Assembly (NCBI GenBank): GCA_026994735.1
Contig: JALWQD010000221.1
Location: 1 to 5,052, forward strand
Reading direction: 5' to 3'
Length of the DNA stretch: 5,052 nucleotides
DNA from: Gammaproteobacteria bacterium
GTDB taxonomy: Bacteria; Pseudomonadota; Gammaproteobacteria; SZUA-140
Positions 1 to 5,052 of the stretch are shown here, piece after piece. The translations under genes were made by a program, and so were the position numbers. Position 1 is the stretch's first letter. Each line of letters starts with the position of its first letter. The notes under the pieces were generated by a model that worked only from the letters and a program-made list of their open reading frames with translations, was not told where the DNA came from and did not search any database.

Positions 1-302
1 ATCAAAGGGTTGGCTGTGGATTGTGACAGCCCATGCAAGGCCCCCAGAATGGGGACGCCGGCTTTGCTAAGGCTGGCCATTTGGCGTGAGAACTGGATCA
101 GGTCAACGTCTGATACGTGTTGCGGGTATATCTTTGCCAGGGACAGGGCTGTCTTTTTTATCGGTTTGATTTCATCAATCTTGACGGGAATCAGGCCATC
201 ATCCTGCAAGCGCGTAGCAACGGCGCTGGCATTGCCGGCTTCCATGGTTCCTTCACGGGCCTTGCCCAGATGTCCGCGGGCTTTGTATGCGAAGAGAGGC
301 AT
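1..302 (-). CDS. mshG: MshG, inner-membrane platform protein of the MSHA pilus (GspF/PilC family), N-terminal part only
   Basis: This is the first 100 codons of a gene that runs off the left edge of the window. The family has about 400 residues, so roughly a quarter is visible. MshG is the polytopic inner-membrane protein on which the MshE ATPase acts to drive pilin into or out of the membrane. The start MPLFAYKARG is the usual GspF/PilC opening (F.Y.A.. followed by a G-rich turn). A small cytoplasmic domain follows, with the typical A...L...G..P..I pattern at residues 27-42. The first GspF helical domain begins near residue 66, with DLIQFSRQMASLSKAGVP at 67-84. No membrane segment is reached before the edge. 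The ATG lies 5 bp after the mshE stop and has no convincing Shine-Dalgarno sequence, so translation is probably coupled to mshE. Assignment to MshG rather than PilC or GspF rests on the neighbouring msh genes. Confidence 0.93.
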   Translation of the reverse strand, partial: MPLFAYKARGHLGKAREGTMEAGNASAVATRLQDDGLIPVKIDEIKPIKKTALSLAKIYPQHVSDVDLIQFSRQMASLSKAGVPILGALHGLSQSTANPL

Positions 303-307
303 CGTTG

Positions 308-2011
308 TCAATCTACCCAGCCACTGATACGCATCACTTCGGAGACTGACGTGATGCCTTCAATGGCCAGTTTCATGGCGCTGTCGAGCAAGGGGATGAA
401 GTCTTCCTGCTGCAGAGCGGCTTGCTTGAAGGCTTCATGGTCACCTTGCCGCAGGGTTCGGGCTAAATCGGCATCAATTTCAAGTATTTCATAGACTGCA
501 GCCCTGCCTTTGTAGCCAGTCTTGCTGCAGCGATGACAGCCTTTTCCGCGGGAAAATTTTGCCGTTTCTGGCAACGGTAGCGATAAACTTTCGAACCAGC
601 TTTTTTCAGCTGTGCTCAATGACCTTTCTTCATGGCACTCCGGGCATATTTTTCGGATCAGCCGCTGGGCAACAATGGCATGTACGGCAGAGGCAATGAG
701 AAAGCCTTCAACACCCATATCAAGCAGCCGAATAGCCGTGCTGATAGCGTCATTGGTGTGTAATGTCGACATCACCAGATGTCCGGTGATCGATGCTCGC
801 AAGGCAATCTCCGCCGTTTCCCGGTCACGAATTTCGCCAACAAGAATAATATCCGGGTCCTGGCGCAGTGTCGTGCGCAGTACGCGGGCAAAATCGAGGC
901 CGATTTTCGGGTTGACCTGCACCTGGTTGATTCGGGGTAGGCGGTATTCAACAGGGTCTTCAACAGTAATTATTTTACGCTCAGGATCATTCAACTCATT
1001 GATTGCAGCATAGAGCGTGGTTGTTTTTCCGCTCCCTGTGGGGCCAGTGACAAGCAATAATCCATGCGGCCTGTGAATGGCTTTTTCGAGACGTTCCCTG
1101 GCGCTATCCTGGAGACCAATATGGTCGATATTCTTGACCCCCTCGGAATGGTCCAGCAAACGCATGACAACGGCCTCACCGTATTGTGTTGGCATGGTTG
1201 AAAAGCGCACATCAACGGATGCCTGCTTGAGCTTGATATTGAAACGCCCGTCTTGCGGTAAGCGCCGTTCAGAAATATCGAGACCGGCCATTAACTTGAG
1301 GCGTGAAACGAGGGCCGGGGCAATGGCCTTCTCGTCCATGATCTGTTCCTGTAAAACACCGTCAATCCGGCGGCGTATCCGCAATACCTTTTCGTCCGGT
1401 TCGATATGAATGTCTGATGCCTTGACAGCGAGAGCGCTTTCGAAGAGGGTTTCGATAAGGCGGACGACAGGGGCTTCAGATTGTTTGTCATCAAGATCGA
1501 TGTCTTCGAGGGCAATACTGCTATCGGCAATGTCTTCCTCAACTTCTGAGGCAAGACTGCCGTAATCGGCATCTCCCTGGTAGGCCTGGTCGATAAGTTG
1601 CAGCAATTTGGATTCCCGTACCACGGCAAGGTTGATCGGTGTTTTCAGAATGCGGCAAAGATCATCGTAGGCAAAGATATTAGTGGGGTCAGACATTGCA
1701 ACCAGCAAGGTGCCATTCTCGCTGGCGCTGAGTGCCAGGGCACGGTAGCGACGGGCTGTTGTTTCCGGTATACGTTTGACGATTTCGGGGCGCAGTGGGT
1801 ACTGCTCGAGGTCAACAAAAGGGATGTCCAGTTGCTCTGAAAGCAGCGTTAATAATTGATCTTCCGCAATCAGACCGAGATCAATGAGCGCACGGCCCAG
1901 CTTCTGACCACTGTTCTTCTGTTCATCCAGTGCCTGTTCGAGTTGTGCCTCGTTGATCAATCCATGTTCGACGAGCAGGTCGCCAATACGTATACGCTTT
2001 TTTTTCTGCAT
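308..2011 (-). CDS. mshE: MshE, c-di-GMP-responsive pilus extension ATPase (GspE/PilB family)
   Basis: This 567-residue hexameric cytoplasmic ATPase powers MSHA pilus extension. Residues 1 to about 150 form the MshEN (GspE N-terminal) domain, with two tandem c-di-GMP motifs at 8-31 and 37-60 separated by five residues. The catalytic core has Walker A GPTGSGKT (323-330), an Asp box ITVEDPVEY (348-356), Walker B ILVGEIRD (389-396, catalytic Glu393) and a His box GHLVMSTLHTN (410-420). A tetracysteine metal site is formed by C456/C459 and C492/C495, as in PilB, GspE and MshE. Length matches the family. The reading frame stays open 57 codons upstream into mshN, but the ATG at 2011 is chosen because MQKKKRIRIGDLL is the standard opening directly before the first motif, and because it leaves a 2-bp gap after the mshN stop. 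No strong Shine-Dalgarno is present. A retraction ATPase (PilT type) is excluded by the MshEN domain and the tetracysteine site. Confidence 0.97.
   Translation of the reverse strand: MQKKKRIRIGDLLVEHGLINEAQLEQALDEQKNSGQKLGRALIDLGLIAEDQLLTLLSEQLDIPFVDLEQYPLRPEIVKRIPETTARRYRALALSASENGTLLVAMSDPTNIFAYDDLCRILKTPINLAVVRESKLLQLIDQAYQGDADYGSLASEVEEDIADSSIALEDIDLDDKQSEAPVVRLIETLFESALAVKASDIHIEPDEKVLRIRRRIDGVLQEQIMDEKAIAPALVSRLKLMAGLDISERRLPQDGRFNIKLKQASVDVRFSTMPTQYGEAVVMRLLDHSEGVKNIDHIGLQDSARERLEKAIHRPHGLLLVTGPTGSGKTTTLYAAINELNDPERKIITVEDPVEYRLPRINQVQVNPKIGLDFARVLRTTLRQDPDIILVGEIRDRETAEIALRASITGHLVMSTLHTNDAISTAIRLLDMGVEGFLIASAVHAIVAQRLIRKICPECHEERSLSTAEKSWFESLSLPLPETAKFSRGKGCHRCSKTGYKGRAAVYEILEIDADLARTLRQGDHEAFKQAALQQEDFIPLLDSAMKLAIEGITSVSEVMRISGWVD
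1998..2005 (-). repeat. A8 run at codons 3-5 of mshE
   Basis: Eight A on the coding strand cover AAA AAA AA(G) directly after ATG CAG. In frame this contains the heptamer A AAA AAG, the same slippery heptamer used in E. coli dnaX. A shift to the -1 frame meets a TGA about 25 codons later, so slippage here would abort MshE before the second c-di-GMP motif. A lysine-rich N-terminus coded with AAA is a simpler explanation, and no stimulatory structure was identified. Confidence 0.5.
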
Positions 2012-2013
2012 TG

Positions 2014-3126
2014 TCAGTTGCCTGCCATTTTGCTGGCCGATTGCTTGAGTTGTCGCAGGCGGCGCTTGATCAATGTTGCAAGCTTGTTTTTCCCGGCAGA
2101 AGTTCGGGCCGCCATTTGATAGGCCTGCTCTGCGGCTTGCCATTGGGCAAGACCTTCGAGACTGACCGCGAGACCGAGCCACCAGTCTCCGCGCGCGGGC
2201 CTGTCCTGTAATAAACGGCGATAAAGGTCGGCGGCTTTTGCTGGCTGATTATTCTGGATTAATGCGGAGGCCAGGAGTGAGTAATATTCAGGTTCAGAAC
2301 GGATATCCGGCCCCGACTTGTTGAGTAGGTGAATGGCTTCATTGATTTGCTTCTGGTTCAGCAACAGACGGGCATAGAGTCGTGTTAATAGCGGATCGTT
2401 AGGTGTTACCCACAAACCTTTGCGCAGTGCTTCCTCAGCCTCGCTTAAGCGCCCCTGATTAATTAATATTGCGGCCAATGATGCGCGTGCTTTGGCCAGT
2501 TTCGGAGCTAATTCAACGGCTTTTTTAAACGCTTTGAGCGCTTTTTTTGTCTCTCTTGCGGCCAGGGCTTGTTGCCCTTGTTGCCAGCTCTGTAATGCCT
2601 GTTGTGAGCGTGACATGGGCCGTACTGTCATCTGCAAATGAGCATTATCCGGAGCCGTTTTCTTGTTTGCAACAAGAAGGGGTCTTGCTGCGCTCACTGG
2701 CTTCAGAGCAACCTTCGGAGGGTTTCTTTTATCCCGGCTGGCCAGTGGCGATTTTTCCATACGCTTGAAATGTTTTTTTGCCGATTCTGGTGGCTGTTTG
2801 CTTGCGGCCGCGCTTGTTGTTTTATGCTGTTTTTTAAGGCTGTCCCTGATGTTTGTTGTTATTGGACTGCGGACAGCCGCTGCATCAATGATCGTTGCCG
2901 CATTGGCGATCCTTGAGGTTTCTCCGCTGTCGTCGGGCAGTGATCCGATATAGACGCCCGTGAGTGTTGCCAGCAGTGCCAGTAGGACGCGTCCCGACTG
3001 GCGGCTCAGCCGCCATTTTGATGACCCATAATGGTTTGCACTGACGCCGGCGTGGACTGCTGCGCTGCTTGTCGTTGTCCCTTGCCGTTGTTCAAGATCA
3101 ATGAGCATTTGATTGATCAGGCTCAT
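2014..3126 (-). CDS. mshN: MshN, membrane-anchored TPR protein of MSHA biogenesis
   Basis: This 370-residue accessory protein has four visible parts. A short cytoplasmic N-terminus, MSLINQMLIDLEQRQG, is the characteristic MshN opening. A single membrane segment lies at about 46-63 and is preceded by basic residues (K37, R39, R42, R46), which predicts N-terminus in and C-terminus in the periplasm. A Lys/Arg/Ser/Ala/Pro-rich, probably disordered linker covers about 64-170. About five tetratricopeptide-type helical repeats fill 177-344, for example at 177-209, 210-244, 245-274, 277-311 and 312-344. A basic tail (KRRLRQLKQ, 354-362) ends the protein. TPR arrays bind proteins; the partner is likely MshL, MshM or another pilus component (inference). 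The ATG overlaps the mshM stop as ATGA. The frame stays open upstream into mshM, but the start at 3126 gives the family's N-terminus. Exact biochemical function is not established for the family. Confidence 0.92.
   Translation of the reverse strand: MSLINQMLIDLEQRQGTTTSSAAVHAGVSANHYGSSKWRLSRQSGRVLLALLATLTGVYIGSLPDDSGETSRIANAATIIDAAAVRSPITTNIRDSLKKQHKTTSAAASKQPPESAKKHFKRMEKSPLASRDKRNPPKVALKPVSAARPLLVANKKTAPDNAHLQMTVRPMSRSQQALQSWQQGQQALAARETKKALKAFKKAVELAPKLAKARASLAAILINQGRLSEAEEALRKGLWVTPNDPLLTRLYARLLLNQKQINEAIHLLNKSGPDIRSEPEYYSLLASALIQNNQPAKAADLYRRLLQDRPARGDWWLGLAVSLEGLAQWQAAEQAYQMAARTSAGKNKLATLIKRRLRQLKQSASKMAGN
3123..3126 (-). other. ATGA overlap of mshM stop and mshN start
   Basis: The mshN ATG and the mshM TGA share four bases. 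The sequence upstream has no good Shine-Dalgarno, so termination-reinitiation by the same ribosomes is the likely way mshN is translated. This would tie MshN amounts to MshM and make MshN sensitive to frameshifts in the upstream C9 run. Confidence 0.8.
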
Positions 3127-4028
3127 GTCACGGCAACCGAATTGATAATGAGCGCAAAAATGATCAGGCAACAGGCGACCAGCCCGGCGGTCACAAAACG
3201 TCGCCTGGGGGGGGGCATGAGGCCGAGCGTATCGTCGTTGGCGCGCGTGATATGCCGTGGCTCGATACGGCTTATGCCCTGTCCAAAAGTGACCAGCATG
3301 GCCTTGTGGGCGAGGATATGAATAAGGCGTGGGATGCCTCCACTGGCCTTATATAATTGCTTGATCGCTGCTGGCGAAAAGATCAGTCGCCCCATACTGC
3401 CAGCAATCAGCAAACGGTGCTGGATGTAGGCGCGTGTTTCGTCAAGGTTCATTGGCCGTAATTGATGGCTGAATGTAATACGTTGTTTGAGCTGGCGCAG
3501 ATGATGCTCTGCCAGGCGAAAGTCCAGTTCCGGCTGGCCAAAGAGAACGACCTGTAGCAATTTGCGTTTTTCTGTTTCCAGATTGGTCAGCAGTCGCAGT
3601 GCTTCCAGTGTGCCGTCTGCTATGGTCTGTGCTTCATCAATAATCAGTACGACCTGTTTGTCAGCAGCAGCAAACTGGATCAATGCCTCGTTCAAACATT
3701 TCAGGAGATAGTGTTGTCCCTGATTCCGTGGGTATTTGACGGCTAATTCATCGGCCAGAGCACGATTCAGGCCCGAGGCCGTTAAGTTTGGGTTGGGTAA
3801 ATAAGCGGCGACGAAATCTTCCTTTGGCAGGCTGTTCAGTAGCTGACGACATAACAAGGTTTTTCCTGTACCCACCTCGCCGGTTATTTTGATAAATCCT
3901 TCGCCTGATTTAAGGGCAATCAAGAGGGTATTGAGTGCTTCCTGGTGACTGCCCCGGTTAAAGAAATAGCTGGTATCGGGAGTCAATGAAAAGGGGGCTT
4001 CCTGGAGATTGAAATGTTGCCGGTACAT
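3123..4028 (-). CDS. mshM: MshM, ExeA/GspA-like AAA+ ATPase with a predicted C-terminal membrane anchor
   Basis: This 301-residue protein begins MYRQHFNLQEAPFSLTPD, the opening typical of the ExeA/MshM family. It has Walker A GEVGTGKT (50-57), Walker B VVLIIDEAQ (126-134), LLTNLE (146-151) and GQPEL (164-168) motifs, and a GGIPRLIHILAHKAML stretch (230-245) like the sensor II region of ExeA. A Pro-Arg-rich hinge (PPPRRR, 272-277) is followed by a hydrophobic segment at about 279-299 that ends at the stop codon. The basic residues before it predict a cytoplasmic ATPase domain tethered by its tail. Aeromonas ExeA has a periplasmic peptidoglycan-binding domain after its membrane segment; it is absent here. 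By analogy with ExeA, MshM probably helps place or assemble the secretin through the cell wall (inference). The start is supported by a GGAGAG ribosome-binding site 4 nt upstream. A C9 run encodes the three prolines. Confidence 0.94.
   Translation of the reverse strand: MYRQHFNLQEAPFSLTPDTSYFFNRGSHQEALNTLLIALKSGEGFIKITGEVGTGKTLLCRQLLNSLPKEDFVAAYLPNPNLTASGLNRALADELAVKYPRNQGQHYLLKCLNEALIQFAAADKQVVLIIDEAQTIADGTLEALRLLTNLETEKRKLLQVVLFGQPELDFRLAEHHLRQLKQRITFSHQLRPMNLDETRAYIQHRLLIAGSMGRLIFSPAAIKQLYKASGGIPRLIHILAHKAMLVTFGQGISRIEPRHITRANDDTLGLMPPPRRRFVTAGLVACCLIIFALIINSVAVT
3207..3215 (-). repeat. C9 homopolymer in mshM, candidate slippage site
   Basis: Nine consecutive C on the coding strand (G on the plus strand) form codons 272-274 (Pro-Pro-Pro) of mshM, directly before the Arg-rich hinge and the membrane segment. 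As written the frame gives a hydrophobic anchor and ends exactly at the ATGA overlap with mshN, so nine is most likely the functional count. With eight C the frame stops after residue 278 (PPPGDVL then TGA). With ten C it continues through 27 linker codons without a stop into mshN. It is the longest homopolymer I noticed in the window. Confidence 0.8.
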
Positions 4029-4032
4029 ACGT

Positions 4033-4038
4033 CTCTCC
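4033..4038 (-). promoter_or_regulatory. Ribosome-binding site of mshM
   Basis: GGAGAG on the minus strand lies in the 12-bp gap between the mshL stop and the mshM ATG. The GGAG core is 6 nt from the ATG, which is good spacing. It is the only clear Shine-Dalgarno at a gene junction in the window and it confirms the mshM start. It suggests that mshM starts translation independently, while mshN, mshE and mshG probably depend on coupling. Confidence 0.85.
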
Positions 4039-4040
4039 GA

Positions 4041-5052
4041 CTATTTTGAGGAAGTGAAATCAATCATTTGGCTGGCCTTTTGTGCCCGTTCAAAGACGTT
4101 GTTAATGCCTTTCATGGAGGCTGTCCAGTCTTCATTGCCAGTAATGACAACCGGGCGCAGAAGGATCACCAGCTCTGTCTTGCGCGTGACTTTCTGCTTG
4201 TGACGAAAGAGATATCCTATTGCCGGTAAATTTCCCAGCAGTGGGACCGAGGCGACATTATCCAGCGTCTGATCCTGCATCAGGCCGCCGATGACAACGA
4301 CTTGTCCATTGCGTGCCCTGACGATTGAGTCTGATTCCCGGATCGTGGACTGGGCCAAGGGTAAGACGAGACTGTTGTCTTTGTTTATGTTGATTTCCTT
4401 GACCTTTTCCTTGACCTCGCTGACAGAAGGATGGATATGCAAGGTGACATCATTGTTGTCACTGATTTCGGGAATAACATCAAGAGCGACGCCGGAAAAA
4501 AACGGTGTTAATTGCACGTCGACAGATTGGTTACTGTTGGCGCTGCCGGCGAGTGTGGTGCTTTCCGTGTTGATATCGGTGACGAAAAACTCGTCAGTCC
4601 CCACTTTGATGACGGCCTTTTGGTTGTTGACCGTCGATACCCTTGGGCTGGAGAGAACATGGACATTACCCTGGGTTTTGAGGAATTCCAGGAAGCCATT
4701 GAAATCACCCAGGTTCAGGCTCATGGCAAACATGCCGCCAAAGGCACTGGCCATATCACTGCGAATGCCAGCCAGGTTGCCTGGGTCAAGGGCATTGTTT
4801 TGATTGCGCAGGATACTTGATCCCGTACTGAATAATGAGTTCCCGCCGAATTGCCCGGCAAGAATAGACTGATCACCACTGCGGGCCAGTAATGACCAGT
4901 TAATGCCACTCTGGAAGCTGTCATTGAGGGTGACTTCGATAATCTTTGCCTCAAGGATGACCTGTCGCTGGATGATGATCTGGGTTGCCTTCAGGTATTC
5001 TTCGACAGCCCGTAATTCATTCGGCATGGCACGGACAATCAGGATGCCGGAC
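4041..5052 (-). CDS. mshL: MshL, outer-membrane secretin of the MSHA pilus, C-terminal part only
   Basis: The last 336 complete codons of a gene that enters from the right edge; family members are usually well over 500 residues, so the signal peptide and most N-domains are outside. The protein forms the multimeric outer-membrane channel through which the pilus leaves. The frame is open to the window edge: the residues before the internal Met at 5027 (SGILIVRA) read on as normal N-domain sequence, so 5027 is not the start. The fragment begins in the last N-domain (MPNELRAVEEYLKATQ), followed by the first secretin strand RQVILEAKIIEV. The secretin core holds VLSSPRVSTVNNQKAVIKVG, LTPFFSGVALDVIPEIS and GQVVVIGGLMQDQ. 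The C-terminal signature is VPLLGNLPAIGYLF followed by ELVILLRPVVI. A short helical tail of about 33 residues follows. The gene ends in TAG 12 bp before mshM. The T/S/N-rich loop before LTPFFSGVALD and the msh neighbours favour MshL over PilQ or GspD. Confidence 0.95.
   Translation of the reverse strand, partial: SGILIVRAMPNELRAVEEYLKATQIIIQRQVILEAKIIEVTLNDSFQSGINWSLLARSGDQSILAGQFGGNSLFSTGSSILRNQNNALDPGNLAGIRSDMASAFGGMFAMSLNLGDFNGFLEFLKTQGNVHVLSSPRVSTVNNQKAVIKVGTDEFFVTDINTESTTLAGSANSNQSVDVQLTPFFSGVALDVIPEISDNNDVTLHIHPSVSEVKEKVKEININKDNSLVLPLAQSTIRESDSIVRARNGQVVVIGGLMQDQTLDNVASVPLLGNLPAIGYLFRHKQKVTRKTELVILLRPVVITGNEDWTASMKGINNVFERAQKASQMIDFTSSK

Noticed and set aside
612..1409. Plus-strand open frames of about 110-133 codons opposite mshE
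   Set aside because: They mirror the conserved ATPase core of mshE, have no recognisable protein features and no supporting ribosome-binding site.
2012..2182. 57-codon N-terminal extension of mshE
   Set aside because: The frame is open only because it overlaps mshN in another frame. The known MshE N-terminus begins at the ATG at 2011, and the extension has no family resemblance.
2542..2548. A7 (coding strand) run in mshN as another slippage site
   Set aside because: It is short, encodes an ordinary Lys pair in a TPR helix, and has no special position relative to a functional boundary.
3127..3171. 15-codon N-terminal extension of mshN from a TTG
   Set aside because: The MshN family begins MSLINQML at the ATG at 3126. 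The open frame upstream matters only for the possible C10 fusion, not as a normal start.
4291..4803. 170-codon open frame on the plus strand opposite mshL
   Set aside because: It lies fully antisense to clearly conserved secretin sequence, has no recognisable domain, and its composition is what a reverse-strand shadow would give.
5028..5052. Start of mshL at the ATG at 5027
   Set aside because: Codons upstream to the window edge stay open and read as secretin N-domain sequence, so the gene continues beyond the window.

Overview
The window is a densely packed stretch of one minus-strand operon for an MSHA-type (mannose-sensitive haemagglutinin-like) type IV pilus. Read in the direction of transcription, from high to low coordinates, it holds the C-terminal part of the outer-membrane secretin mshL (cut by the right edge), the ExeA-like AAA+ ATPase mshM, the TPR protein mshN, the extension ATPase mshE, and the first 100 codons of the platform protein mshG (cut by the left edge). 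This L-M-N-E-G order is the one known from Vibrio and other Proteobacteria with MSHA loci. I see no plus-strand gene, RNA gene, mobile element or CRISPR array. The host is probably a gammaproteobacterium, possibly another proteobacterium, of moderate GC content. The genus cannot be read from this sequence.

Gene spacing is very tight: mshL-mshM 12 bp (with a good Shine-Dalgarno), mshM-mshN a 4-bp ATGA overlap, mshN-mshE 2 bp, mshE-mshG 5 bp. Only mshM has a clear ribosome-binding site, so the downstream genes probably rely on translational coupling. No promoter or terminator is visible, and none is expected this deep inside an operon. There is no gene-free stretch longer than 12 bp.

How the genes work together: MshE is the cytoplasmic motor, MshG the inner-membrane platform it acts on, and MshL the outer-membrane pore. 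MshM and MshN are accessory inner-membrane proteins, probably needed for placing or assembling the complex in the envelope. MshE carries both tandem c-di-GMP-binding motifs of the MshEN domain almost perfectly, so pilus extension is probably controlled by that second messenger.

The operon itself is a known system. Its most unusual feature is a run of nine C (coding strand) in mshM, directly before the predicted C-terminal membrane anchor. Losing one C would give a 278-residue protein without the anchor. Gaining one C would join the MshM ATPase domain in frame, with no intervening stop, to the whole of MshN. This is a candidate phase-variation or slippage site that I have not seen described. 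It rests on sequence reading alone.
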